NCBI GenBank assembly: GCA_026315105.1
Contig: CM048746.1
Location: forward strand, 642,003,398-642,067,397
Direction: 5' to 3'
Length of the DNA: 64,000 bases
Source of the DNA: Locusta migratoria
Lineage: Eukaryota; Arthropoda; Insecta; Orthoptera; Acrididae
A program made the position numbers and the translations under genes. Positions within the stretch are counted from its first letter, which is position 1. The number at the start of each line of letters is the position of its first letter. Below, piece after piece: positions 9,605-20,018 of the stretch. A model generated the notes under the pieces. That model worked only from the letters and a program-made list of their open reading frames with translations. It searched no databases and was not told the DNA's origin.

Positions 9605-11330
9605 ATTTCGATGTTGTCTTCAGTCCGCAGACTGGTTTGATACACATCTCCACGCTACCCTGTCCTGTGCAAGTCTCTTCATCTGATAGTATATTCGGCA
9701 ACCTACATCCTTTTCAATCTGCTTACTTTATTCGTCCCTCTGTCTCCCTAAACGAGCTTTACCGCACACACTTCCTCCTAATGCTAAGTTGACAATTCCT
9801 TGATGTCTCAGAATGTGTCTACATCTACATACATACTCCGCAATTCACAGTAAGGTGCGTGGCGGAGGGTACACTATACCACTACTGGGCATTTCCTTTC
9901 CTATTCCAAATTGAACGAGGAAAAAAAGAATGCCTATATGCCTCCGTACGAGCCCTAATTTCTCTTATCTTGTCTTTCTAATTTTTACGCGAAATGTAAG
10001 TAGGCGGCAGCAAGCTCGTACTACACTCAGCTTCAAATTCCTGCCCTCTAAATTTACTTAACAGAAATTCACGAAAAGAACGTCGTCTTTCCTCCAGCGA
10101 TCCCCAATTGAGTTGCCGGAGCATTTCCGTGACACTCGCGCATTGGTCGAACCTACCGGTAACAAATCTAGCTGCTCGTCTCCAAACCGCCTCTATGTCT
10201 TCCTTTAAACTGATCTGCTGCAGGTCCCAAACACTTGAGCCATACTCAAGACGTGGTCGTACAAGCGTTTTATACGCGGTCTCCTTTACAGGTGAAGTAC
10301 ATCTTACCAAAATTCTCCCAATAAACCGAAGTAGACTGTCCGCCTTACTCACAGCTGTCCTTACATGCTCGTTCCATTTTTAACCGCTCTGCAATGTTAC
10401 GCCTAGATATTTGAACGACGCGACAGCATCAAGAAGCTCATTACTAATGCTGTAGTGTCCAACCAATCTATCCCTTCTCTTACTCAGGATATGCCAGAAA
10501 CTACTTTTCTGCCCGATTCGGTCAAGCAGCTCTTCATTAGTTACGTGATCTACCCATATAATTTTCATCATTCGTCTATAGCACGACATTTCAAAAGTTC
10601 TATCATTTTTCTAATCTGAACTCCTTATTGTTGACGTTTCACTCCCATACAATGCTACACTCCAGACAAATGCTTTCAGGAAGGACTTCCTAACATTTAC
10701 ATTAATATTGGATGTTCACAAGTTTCGCTTCTTAAGAAACGCTTTTCTTCCCATACCCATTCTGCATTTTATATCTTCTTTACTTCGGTCATAAGAAATT
10801 ATCTTGCTACCCAAATAACAAAATACATCTACTACTTTTATTGTGTCATTACCTAATCTAATTTCTTCAGCATCGCCTGATTTTCAAACATTGCATTCCA
10901 TTACATTCGTTTTACTCTTGTTAATGTTCATCTTATATCTTCCTTTCAAGACACTGCCCATCCCATTCAATTGCTCTTCCAGATCTTTTGCGGTCTCTGA
11001 CAGAATTACTATGTCATCAGAAAACCTCAATGTTTTTTATTTCTTCTCGCTGAATTTTAATGCCCTCTCCAAATTTCTCCTTTCATTGCTTCGCTGCCTG
11101 CTCAGTGTAAAGATTGAACAACATTGGGGAAAGGCTACAATCCTGTCTTACTCCCTTCCCAACCTTTGCGCAATGATACGTAATTGAAATTTTGTACAAT
11201 AGCTCACAAAATAACACAACGTATTAAGTAAGTCAGCATTCTGACTCCTGCAATGAATACGGCAGTTAAAGGTATCGTAAATGAAAAAGGCAGAAAGATA
11301 GTTTTTGCAGATTATACACGGAGAATCAGT
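9605..11330 (-). mobile_element. RTE/BovB-like LINE, 5'-truncated and interrupted by another LINE
   Basis: Minus-strand 3' UTR lies at 9605-9815 (TGTCTTCAGTCCGCAGACTG). The 3' half of the ORF runs from 10456 to about 11165. Pieces that can be read are AFEMSCYRRMMKIIW-like text and VTNEELLDRIGQK, upstream LRFSDDIVILSE (10999-11034, the xxDD polymerase motif), NGMGSVLKGRYKMNINKSKT and GVRQDCSLSP-like text. These match the order in RTE/BovB-type reverse transcriptases. Many frameshifts and stops are present. Beyond 11165 the match fades. The gap at 9820-10455 is a family b LINE. Confidence 0.75.
9820..10455 (-). mobile_element. CR1-group LINE family b, 3' portion, inserted in the RTE-like LINE
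   Basis: Minus-strand translation at 9978-10352 gives SKADSLLRFIGRILVRCTSP, VKETAYKTLVRPRLEYGSSV, EAVWRRAARFVTGRF and SVTEMLRQLNWGSLEERR. It continues into a 3' UTR ending in TACATCTACATACATACTCC repeats. Upstream residues YSISNELLDAVASFKYLGVT complete the fragment. TGTC is present at both junctions (9816-9819 and 10456-10459), where the host LINE is otherwise continuous. Family b also occurs at 27490-28745. Confidence 0.8.
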
Positions 11331-11685
11331 CAATCATCCAGACCGTTGCCCTTGTAACTACTGAAAAGGCTGCTGCCCCTCTTCAGGAACCACACGTTTG
11401 TCTGGCCTCTCCACAGATACCCCTTCGCTGTGGTTGCACCTACGGTACGGCTATCTGCATCGTTGAGGCACGCAAACCACCCCATCTCGGCAATGTCTGT
11501 GGTCCAGACATTTCCAGAAAATTTCGTCTTATATCTGAATATTGAAGTAACGTGAATATAGAACGGAGTTATGTTCAAATCGTATTATTAAAGAACATAT
11601 GTTAAGTTCTCGTAATAAAATAGTCGTATTATTTACAAGACACATCTCGTAATATTATATTTGGATATATGTTTTACAATTGTTC
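11331..11685. other. No gene recognised
   Basis: Short minus-strand frame at 11330-11578 has no recognisable motif. AT-rich, probably old repeat remnants. Confidence 0.4.
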
Positions 11686-11885
11686 AAAAATGTTCAAATG
11701 TTTGTATAGCTTATGGCATTTAACTACGGGGTCATCAGTCCCTAAACTTACGAACTACTTATGAACTAGCTACTACTAAGCACGACACAAATATCCATGC
11801 CCCAGGGGGGATTCGAACCCCCGACCGTAGTGGCCGTGCAGACTGTGACTGGAGCGCCTCAGTCCCCTCGACCAGCGCGGCTGGC
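11686..11885 (-). mobile_element. SINE type A
   Basis: Minus-strand copy: head GCCAGCCGCGCTGGTCGAGG at the right end, T-arm GGGGGTTCGAATCC at about 11810-11825, tail ACAAACATTTGAACATTTTT at the left end. No clean target duplication was found. Confidence 0.85.
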
Positions 11886-12134
11886 TTTATACTTGTTTTT
11901 CTTCTTCTTTTTATTACGAATAAAGTTAAGATGCTGTAAGAGTATATAAAATACCATAGTGTATGAATATAGAAATGATTCACTGTATATGCGGCAGCGT
12001 ATTCATATAGCTTTGTCACCACTGCGATGTTAGCGCTCGTGTGTCAAAGGCATCACGAGTGCGCATGACCTGAGGCTCATGGAAGTCATTTTACATACAG
12101 TAACGCTCATTGTATTTTGTACAGAGAGTATTAA

Positions 12135-12371
12135 AAGCCCTTTCTGTGATGATGATGATGATGGTGTGGCATTTATGACCGTTAGACCCCAACTGGGGTC
12201 GTGTTCAGCCTGCCTGGTGCAAGTCTCTTTATCTGACGCCACTTCGGCGACTTGCATGTCAATGGTGATGATGATGACGACACAACACCCATTCCCCGAG
12301 TGGAGAAAATCTCCAACCCGACCGGAAATCGAACCCGGGCCCCCTGCGTGACAACCAACCACGCTGTCCAC
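12135..12371 (-). mobile_element. SINE type D (tRNA-like head, ATC-repeat tail)
   Basis: Read on the minus strand from 12371: GGACAGCGTGGTTGGTTGTC (head), then GGGTTCGATTTCCGGTCGGG (box B-like). An internal CATCATCATCACC tract follows, then GCAAGTCGCCGAAGTGGCGT and AGATAAAGAGACTTGCACCA, and the tail ends in a TCATCATCATCA tract near 12150. The stretch at about 12210-12255 resembles the RTE-like LINE 3' UTR at about 9657-9705. A 16-base T run lies beyond the head at 12370-12386. Confidence 0.7.
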
Positions 12372-12639
12372 TTTTTTTTTTTTTTTCTATTCTTCATTTT
12401 TGTTAACTGAAATATTTCTTCCATGATATATACCAGAACTCAGTGTTGCACTTCATTTTGCATTTGATAAAAGAGGAACTGAAAGCTGTACTTTTTTCGA
12501 ATGAGCTTCTATGTTGAATAGCTCAAGTTATAAATTATTTCGGCTTTAAGCACAGAAAATTCAAAGAAAACTAAAATCTGCTTATAAACACAAAACTTTT
12601 CCTCGTAATTATATATAAGCAACTTAAGAGGCAGTCACT
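12372..12639. other. T tract and AT-rich spacer
   Basis: T run followed by AT-rich DNA up to the 3' end of the Tx1-like LINE. No gene seen. Confidence 0.4.
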
Positions 12640-12678
12640 TTAGTAAAAAAAAGTAATTAAATAAAATTGTGTAGATAT

Positions 12679-13413
12679 TTAGTTAGACGTCAATGTTTTC
12701 TTTAGAAAATTCGCCAAGTACATCAAAAAGTCTTCTTTGCTTTTTTCTTCATTGCGAAGAATGTAGAATACCGCATGTCCCATGATCCAGTTGACAGCAT
12801 TCCTTTTGGCATTTGGGTATGGCACTTCTTCAGGGTGTAATAGTATCGTTGGTGTTATAGAATTATCTGATGTTCGTAGCATAAGGGAGAGTACACGCCG
12901 AACATAACCCCAAATATCCTTGATTTTGTCACATGTAAATTTGTGCTCGTCTGTGTCTATTAAGTTACACGTGCTGCAATTTGGTGATTCCGCCATGTGT
13001 ATGGTATGTAGCCGTAAAGCCGTCGGGATGTTCCTGTTTACTGCTAAATACCAAGTAGATCTTACGTTTGTGGGTAAATTTCGGTCGTGATTATTTTCCC
13101 ATATCTTATGCTTCTGTTCTATCACGTTTCTCGGTTTTCTGTCTATCAAGCTTTTGTAGACTTCTCGTACTCGTTGCATGTGTTTCTGGGGAACTGCCCT
13201 GCGAATATAGCTGTATTCAACGAGAAAATGTTTGAGATGATACAGCTCGTTCGGGATGTGGTGCACATCTACTGGCGGGTCCATGCTGATTGGGGCTCTC
13301 ATCCAGAAGATGAGCCACCAAGTTGTTGGCCGAAACTTTCCATTGTCGGTAGGTCTTGCAGATGTAAAGCGCCTGTGCCTTACTGTAAACATCTGTGAGA
13401 TTAAGGCCGCCAT
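12679..13413 (-). pseudogene. Tx1-like LINE ORF2, C-terminal domain
   Basis: A 244-codon frame continues the ORF2 polypeptide after a frameshift; it overlaps the upstream frame at 13217-13413. It carries CSTCNLIDTDEHKFTC, a C-x2-C-x8-H-x3-C arrangement near residue 145. Such Cys/His clusters are common at the C-terminus of L1/Tx1 and R-type LINE proteins and are thought to help bind RNA or target DNA. The segment ends YLANFLKKTLTSN and a stop. No catalytic residues are expected here. Confidence 0.75.
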
Positions 13414-14777
13414 CTTTGTGCATTAGTGTAAGGGTTTCATATTTGACTTTAAAAATCTGACCTTTACTAACGAAGTGGCCGAGCGCTGCGAGCATTCTCT
13501 TTCCCATCTCTTTGGGTAATGGCAGAATTTGAGCCACATAGTTCACTTTGGCCGTTATGTATGTATTAACTAGCCGAACCTTTTGTATTTCATCGAGGTT
13601 TCGCAGGCTGTGAAGTTGTATTCCGGCTCTCATACTCGTCAATATTCTTTTGTAATTGAGGGCAGCCGTTTGTCGTATATTCCGTGTGTAAACTATACCT
13701 AGACATTTCAATCTGTCCGTTTCCGTCAGTTGTCCTTCCGCTCTGATGTTATTGCTACTTCCAATGGTCATAATTCTTGACTTTACATTGCTGAGTTTGG
13801 CAGCAGATGCAAGTTCGTACTTTTTAATAATGTCAAGAGCGGTTTGGAGCTCCCGTTCACTTCTTACTACAAGTCCTACGTCGTCAGCATTTGATTTGCA
13901 GACAATATTTTGTCCATGTATCTGCAATCCCCGCAACTCTTGCGTTAGTGTACATAGGAGAGGCTCGATAGCTATAGCAAATAATAATACGGACAAGGGG
14001 CATCCTTGCCTAACGGAGCTATTAATCTGTATTGCACTGGTTAATTGTCCATTTATATTAACTTTTGATGTGCCATTCTTTAATAAATGCCCGATCATCT
14101 CGATGAATTGTGGAGGAAAATTCATCGCTCTCATGGTGTTGTAAAGATAATCGTGATTGACTCTGTCGAATGCTTGTTCGAAATCAAGTGACACTATTGC
14201 ACATCTAATTTTACATGTCTCAGCTATCGCAATTATGTCCCTGTAATCACTTAGCGCGTGAAAAATTCTTCTGTCTTTGCCTACGCTTGTTTGGTACGGT
14301 CCTGTGACAGTGTTTATTATTGCACGGAGACGTTGCATCAGAATTCGCATGAAGATCTTGTAGTCGCTGTTCAGAAGCGTTATAGGCCTGAGATTGCTGA
14401 TGGACTTGCCTGCTGTTGTTTTGGGAACGAGAACCACGGTTCCCTCGCAGAATTCTTTGGGGATGTGTGTACTGTGGTTCATAAGTTCATTACATATGCT
14501 CGTTAGTTTACTGAGCAGTTTTTGCCGGAACATTTGATACAATTCTGCCGAGATACCGTCAGGTACAGGTGATCTATTTTTTTGGACTTCTAAGTATCGC
14601 GTCTTCTACTTCCTCTTCTGTGATTTCGGCAGTGATGCTGTTTGCTTCTTCCGGACTGAGTCTTCCTGGTACCCGTGTCGTGAAGTCCTTTTGTGCCGTT
14701 TCGTCTGTAGGTTTCGTGGCTAGGAGCTGTGAAAAATGCTTCTGTATCTCTTCCTTTATGTCGCGTTGATTGGTCAA
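13217..14777 (-). pseudogene. Tx1-like LINE ORF2, reverse transcriptase domain
   Basis: Two frames (14777-14574 and 14542-13217) make up the polymerase. Reverse transcriptases of this type copy the LINE RNA at the nicked target. Blocks visible in order are GTVVLVPKTTAGKSISNLRP, ITLLNSDYKI, RCAIVSLDFEQAFDRVNHDY (motif A aspartate), SSVRQGCPLSVLLFAIAIEP (motif B) and SNADDVGLVV (motif C). Motif C reads NADD where the family usually has YADD or FADD, at about 13876-13890, and SPLLF has become SVLLF. One frameshift at about 14560 and a further gap from 14778 to 15044 separate it from the endonuclease. The 441-codon intact stretch is the longest coding remnant in the window. Confidence 0.85.
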
Positions 14778-15044
14778 TAATTGTCCATCACTGGCCCTCA
14801 GCTCGGTAAGAATTTTTCTGCTTTACCTTTTATGTTCGTGTATGAAGTGATATACGGAAGTTGTTTCGTCTTGGACTGTATTGTGCTGTCGTGACCGTAT
14901 TTTGCAGCCTTCTAGTTGTTTCCTCTTTAAATTGATTATTTTAGCTTGAATTCTCTTAATCTGTACATAATTATGAATTATTGCTGCATCCCGTTTATAC
15001 AATTCTCGCAGACACTGAAAATAAAATTCTACTGTTTTCTTCTG

Positions 15045-15941
15045 TCACTCATTCTTCTCCCGTGAGTAATTTTTCATGGTCCTCATTATTGCAGGTTTAG
15101 CGCATTTAATCCACCAAATGATCGGTGAGCTGTACTGAGGGAACCGTTTTCCACATGCTTCCCACGTAGTGTCAAAAGCTGCACGACATCCTGCATCTGA
15201 CAAGTGGCTAACGTTAAGTTTCCACTGACCTCGTGCCTTATAGGTCCCTTGTTTCTCCAAATTAATGGTACACATAAAAGCTGCGTGATCGGAGAAGACG
15301 GTGGGCCATATTTCCGAATGTAGGACACATTCCTTAAGATCAGCTGATGCGTACATCCGATCTAAACGACTTGCCGAGTGATTAGTGACGTGCGTGAAGC
15401 CAGGCATGTTACCATGCGTATACTCCCAGGTGTCAACAAGTCCTAACTGATTTACAATGCTTTCAAGCTCAACTGATTTATTATAATTTGGCGTCTGATC
15501 CTTCGGGTGTATGACACAATTAAAGTCCCCGGCAAATATTACATGGTCATATCCGGTCCCAAAGAGTGGTACTATTCCGTCTTTGAAAAATTCTTCTCGT
15601 TGTCGTCTTTTTCCAGTTCCTGAAGGCGCGTAGACATTGACTATTCTGGTGATGTTTATTGTACATGCTATTCCTCTGCTGTTAGGTAGTTTCTCTATTT
15701 GTCTGACTATAATACCTTCTTTTGTTAAAATGGCTGTTCCGAGTTCAGTAGTATAGCCAGGGTTGGCTATAACATTATATCCAGTTATTCGATCCAGATC
15801 AATTGCATCTGTCACTTCTTGTAACATAACGATGTCTATATCTGCGGCATATATCACGTCCTGGAGAAGTCGCAGTTTGAGTGCGCTCCTTATCTTGTTG
15901 ATGTTTATTGTGGCTAACCGATATGCTTGTAGTTCGCTCAT
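15045..15941 (-). pseudogene. Tx1-like LINE ORF2, apurinic-type endonuclease domain
   Basis: A 298-codon frame starts MSELQAYRLATININKIRSA. Endonuclease/exonuclease/phosphatase family landmarks occur in order: LATININKI (N), VMLQEVTD (E), VNVYAPSG, VIFAGDFNCVIHPKD (D and N), SRLDRMYAS (D) and FSDHAAFM (DH). The usual catalytic set is therefore retained. In LINEs this domain nicks target DNA to start reverse transcription. The ATG fits an ORF2 start, being the first Met before the conserved block. After residue 298 (ENE, stop) the link to the polymerase is broken. Confidence 0.85.
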
Positions 15942-16158
15942 ATTATATTGGTAATGATCTATTTTTGTTTTAAATTCTAAACTTTGCGTTCATTCTTTCT
16001 ATCTTTCCGTCTGTCTTACTACTAACAAATTTCAGTTTAATAGAAGTCTGGGTCATCAGTTAATGCTGTGTCCTTCGCCGGTGAATGTCTATTGTCGTTG
16101 GTTCCATGTTCGTCAGTCTTCTGTGTCATTTCATCATTCGTCTCCATCAATTCTTGGT

Positions 16159-16858
16159 CTAGGTTGGCATCTTCATGGTCGTCAGCCCATTTTCGAGGAA
16201 GGTTACCTTTACGTTTTTCCTTTTTCCACTCTGTGAGGTCATGGGTTGTTCTTCACTGTCCGCTTTAGTTTTTGTCGTCATTGTCATCTTCACAGAGTTT
16301 CCAGACGTTTCCGTGACGCCGCCGTAAGAGTCTTCCGTTCGTGACTTTTTGATGGTTTTCTGGTTGCTGTCACGCGTTTTCCCTGTTGTGTCGTTCGACT
16401 TCTGTCGCAACTGTTTTGCTTTCTCTCGCAGTGCAGGTGCAGTTTTTTCAGCTCCCTGGTGGGCAATCCGACGTTTTTTTATTGTCCGTAGATTGTTTAT
16501 CCGTCGACGTTTCACCGGACGTAACTGCTTGGGAGTCGTGCTCCGTCTCCTGCTCATTGGTTAAAGCCTCATTCGGGAGTTCTGCATTTGAAGTGTCGTG
16601 CTCAAGAGCCGCAGATGGACGGTCTTCGTTTTCTGCTGGCAGTTCTACAGCCATTTGCCCGTCATTATATTTTGGGACGTCGGTTTCCATTCCGATTTCC
16701 TCAATTTTTTCTTCGATATTAGGTACCTCCAGCTCTGCGGTCGTAACCTCAGGTGCGGACGCACAAGCTGCCGCTACATAAGTCAGCGGTAGCTGTGACA
16801 TCGTGTTCTGAACACTGCTTCGCCTGTTGGCAGCTTCGCCACTCTCCTTTGCATACAA
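16159..16858 (-). pseudogene. Tx1-like LINE ORF1, acidic and lysine-rich C-terminal part (frameshifted)
   Basis: Two overlapping frames (16858-16448 and 16557-16159) follow the zinc-knuckle frame. The first is acidic and Glu/Ser/Thr-rich (EEKIEEIGMETDVP, NEQETEHDSQAV). The second is basic (KRRRINNLRTIKKRR, KRKNVKVTFLENGL). Together they look like the low-complexity tail of ORF1, interrupted by two frameshifts. No enzymatic motif is expected. The 16159-15941 gap would be the inter-ORF region. Confidence 0.6.
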
Positions 16859-17418
16859 TTAGCACGAACGTGTCCTGTACCACCACATCCTGCACACGTT
16901 CTAGGTTGTCCTTCATATATCACAATAGCTCTATGGCCACGGACACTAATATAAGAAGGTATATGTTTGATCATATCGAGTTTGACCTGCCTGACACCAT
17001 TAAGAACCTTAAATTTGTGAGCACCTGTCCATCTCTCTGCGACATTACTGAGAACGGTTCCATAGGGTTTCAGAACAGCATTTATATCGTCAGCGGTAAT
17101 TTCGAACGGCAGTTCGAAAATGCGTAGTGTTCTAATGCCAAACCCAGCATGACTCACTCTAACTTCGCCGATATTACCGTCTGAGTGTTTAAATTTCAAT
17201 TTACCTCCGCATCTAACAACAATATCATCACACATCTTGGCATTTTTCAACTTAATGAAGACTGTGCTACTACAGATCGATGGGCAAATTCCAATCATGT
17301 CATCCTCTGCTATCTTTACAACCTCCTCCATGAAATTCTCTACTTCAAACGAACTAGGTCTAGCAAAGCTTTTGTCGAACATAAATTTCAACGTGTCAAC
17401 TCTTACGGGTTCTGCCAT
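16783..17418 (-). pseudogene. Tx1-like LINE ORF1, RNA-binding part with CCHC zinc knuckle
   Basis: A 211-codon frame starts MAEPVRVDTLKFMFDKSFAR. Residues about 96-165 (TLRIFELPFEITADDINAVL and following) have the alternation expected of an RRM-like fold. Residues 175-188 are CAGCGGTGHVRANC, an exact C-x2-C-x4-H-x4-C zinc knuckle. Such ORF1 proteins coat the LINE RNA and chaperone nucleic acids in the ribonucleoprotein. The frame is lost soon after the knuckle; the next segment is in another frame from 16858. The start is the first ATG after the GC-rich leader. Confidence 0.8.
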
Positions 17419-17771
17419 GGTTAGTCTAAGTTGAATACATGAGGAAACGCTCTACGGCGTTAAACTCACCAACACAGCGCTCGGCCAGCCGCAGCTGCGA
17501 CGTAAACACAACACGTCCTTACCGCTCGCCCGCCGACAGCGGAATGCGTCCACTGGACTACGGAGGCGGACAGCCCTTTCTGTAAGAAAGTATGACTGAA
17601 GAAATAGTCTATAGCAGAGGTCGGCAAGTAATCTTAGATGGGGTCTGCATACTTTTGAAAATTTTTATCGAGGTCCAGAAGTAAAATCACATAATCCTTA
17701 TTAAATTTTCATTTTGATTTTTATTCACAAAATAATATGAAATACAAGAAACAGCCATAATTGATTAATAT

Positions 17772-18300
17772 TACAAAAAACAGTCCTGATCGCAAAAATT
17801 AATAGCTATTTATTAACTGGTTTCGACCTGATGTAGGTCATCTTCGGAATTACAAGTAGCCCATGTGGACAGTGCGGGACTCGGCTGGGCTGTCCTGGCT
17901 GTTTTACTGCCAGCAGGTGATTGTTGAACAGTCACCTGGTGGCAGGCGGTGGCCGAGCGGTCTGCGGCGCGCCAGTCACAGTCTGCACGGCCGCTACGTT
18001 AGGAACTTCGAATTCCCCCTCGGGCATGGCGGTTTGTGCCGTCTTTAGTGTATAAGTTAGTTCATAAGGAGTTTGTAAGGTTAGGGACTGATGACCCCGC
18101 AGTTAAGTGCCATAAGCTTAACAAACATTTAAACATTTTTCCACTGTTGGCAGCAGAACAGCCAGGACAGCCCAGCCAAGTCCAGCACTGGCCACATGGG
18201 CTTCATTCTGTTCCAAAGATGACCTACATCTGGTCGAAACCGGTTAATAAATAGCTGTTAATTTTAGCGATCAGGACTGTTGTTTTGTAATATTAATCAC
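17772..18300. mobile_element. Foldback element, one-unit form, with SINE in its loop
   Basis: About 160-bp inverted arms. The left arm runs AATATTACAAAAAACAGTCC ... GGTTTCGACCTGATGTAGGT ... GGCTGGGCTGTCCTGGCTGT. The right arm is its complement, ending GGACTGTTGTTTTGTAATAT. The loop contains a single copy of the CCAGCAGGTGA/TCACCTG palindrome, split by a SINE. The same family with an expanded loop is at 47854-48772. Confidence 0.8.
17945..18139 (+). mobile_element. SINE type A variant (A2 head)
   Basis: The head reads CGGTGGCCGAGCGGTCTGCG then GCGCGCCAGTCACAGTCTGC, T-arm AACTTCGAATTCC, body TTGTAAGGTTAGGGACTGAT, tail AACATTTAAACATTTTT. It differs from type A in the GAGCGGTCTG/GGCGCGCC part shared with the copy at 56839. 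A short imperfect duplication (TGGTGGCAG / TGTTGGCAG) flanks it. Confidence 0.8.
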
Positions 18301-18960
18301 ACCAAATAGATCGTTGTTTCTGTCCTGTGACAATGTTGTATAAATTAATGAGGGGATATTTGTATTCAAAAATTCAGAAAAAGTATTTTTCACTATTTCT
18401 TTTTAATTTTTACTCTCAAACTAATATGAAATGCAATAGATATAAAATAGAAATGTATAAAAAATTTAAAATCTTATATTATTTTTGCAAATTATCTTTA
18501 GGCTTTCGTTCGTTAGGAGTGCAAAAATGATGTTTACATGGATATGCCCTGACCGCTGAAGTAGAGGTTTCGGAGATTGTCAGACTAAGAAGTCGATTTT
18601 TTTGCATTAGTGTGTACAGAGCTTTTATGCCCATCACCTGCCAGCTTTATCCGTTATGCCGCCGCTCGTCAGTGTACTCTAAGGCGTTACACATCATGGC
18701 AACTATTTATTTAATATAGCTATAATAATCATTAAGGGTTATAATTATTCAGCAGTTAATTGTAAAATTCTAGAAAAAATATAAGGGCGGCTCTCATACG
18801 AATTGTTATCTACAGAAAAGTGTATTATTTATTTATTTACTTTAATAAATAAATAAATAAAATTTTTTACACTTTCAAAATATTTTTGCCGGTCCAGTTT
18901 TTGGCCTTCCGCGCTCCAGACCTGGACTGCGGTCCGCAAGTTGCGACCGCTGGTCTTTAG

Positions 18961-19702
18961 CATGGAAATCTTGCATTTCCGGACATAATTTCAATTAGAC
19001 TTTTTTTTTTTTTTTTTTTTTTTTTGCAGCATCATCCCTTCGATCAATACGTAGTTTGTACATCCCATACGTCTGAATCCTATTCTTTAAATCCGCGATG
19101 GTTCATTGGTGAGTTCAGAGGACGGTAAACGCCAGTACCACCTGCAAACAATCTAAGGCGACTGTTCACTTTGTCTGTGAAATTGTTTGTGCGGATTAAG
19201 GAACTGCTGTTTAGCTCTTGAAATTTTAACGATCCTCAGAGGTTACGCCACGAGTACAGCGTGGAATCCGGAGCGAACACGCCTCCAAACAGGTTGCCGG
19301 AAGCAGAGCAAGTTACGAGGTCGCCCGGAGTTCTTGCGGCCGGGCGTGGGAAAGTTGGCAGCAGCGGCCGGGCCACGCACGCCAAGTTTCGCTGACGCCC
19401 CCCCCCCCCCCTACTGAGACTGACGCGAGCAAACATCAACAGCAACGGCAACGGCAAAAAGCGGGCAGTCGGCAGGCGCGCCTGACAGCGGACGTTCATT
19501 AAGGCTCCTGCGTTTTATCCGGCTCACAAAAATGAGGCAGCCGTGTCTGGACGGACAGCAGGCAGACGTGTTGCGTCAGCGGAAACAACTCAGCGCTTCC
19601 TCAAATACGGGAGGGAGCTGCGAGGCGAGACACGATGCTGTTACATCATTATAGTCGTCCCCGCTTCCTGAAGAGTCATTTTTTCTGTGCCCTAATACCG
19701 TA
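18961..19702. other. Intergenic segment with T25 tract and a CpG-rich patch
   Basis: A 25-base T run lies at about 19001-19025. The 19230-19560 stretch is GC- and CpG-rich, with a 13-base C run at about 19399-19411 and CAACGGCAACGGC trinucleotide-like text. Overlapping frames occur on both strands but none has a conserved motif. It resembles the islands at 7840, 46800 and 63100. Confidence 0.4.
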
Positions 19703-19865
19703 TATTTCAGCAGATAAGACGAAGGCTGAATAATTAAAAAATATGGCCCCAAAAACCGAGGTCGTCTTATACGACGGTACAAAAAAAATTAGATTGAAAG
19801 TTAGATTGAAATTGGTAATTTTGCAGATGTGTTGCATAACGCAGCTTTGACCTCCAAACGATATA
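19703..19865. repeat. 163-bp direct repeat, copy 1
   Basis: Runs from TATTTCAGCAGATAAGACGA through CCAAAAACCGAGGTCGTCTT to CCTCCAAACGATA. It is about 90% identical by eye to 21337-21500. The mariner at 19866-21336 sits exactly between the copies. Confidence 0.85.
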
Positions 19866-20018
19866 CGAGGCGCGTCTAGAAAGTAAGTTCCGTTTCAATT
19901 TTGCAGCGCTGCAATTGCAGTTCCACACATGCGCTGTAGACGGTGTGTATCGAGGAGAAGAACGTGCGCCATTTGGAGATCGCTGTCAGTTACGTACGCT
20001 TTGTTGTGCTTGTTTGAA

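Larger units (their letters stand above)
12640..17560 (-). mobile_element. Nearly complete Tx1/L1-group LINE
   Basis: All parts of a two-ORF non-LTR retrotransposon occur in order on the minus strand. They are a GC-richer 5' leader (about 17420-17560), ORF1 with zinc knuckle (17418 to about 16159), ORF2 endonuclease (15941-15045), reverse transcriptase (14777-13217), a C-terminal Cys/His motif (13413-12679) and an AT-rich 3' end near 12640-12678. About ten frame breaks would be needed to restore both ORFs, so it is dead. The reverse-transcriptase blocks RPITLLNSDYKI, SLDFEQAFDRVNHDYL and RQGCPLS...IEPLL point to the L1/Tx1 group rather than CR1, RTE or Jockey. Exact ends and target duplication were not found. 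Confidence 0.85.
17615..18952. mobile_element. hAT-type element relic (third hAT) containing a foldback element
   Basis: The left end reads CAGAGGTCGGCAAGTAATC and the right end, reversed, CAGCGGTCGCAACTTGCGG. These are imperfect TIRs of the CAGnGGTC kind usual in hAT elements. The flanks GTCTATAG (17607-17614) and GTCTTTAG (18953-18960) form an 8-bp target duplication with one change. No transposase is readable. The interior is AT-rich and holds the foldback element at about 17772-18300. Confidence 0.7.

Noticed and set aside
13746..14144. 132-codon plus-strand frame
   Set aside because: Antisense shadow of the Tx1-like reverse transcriptase.
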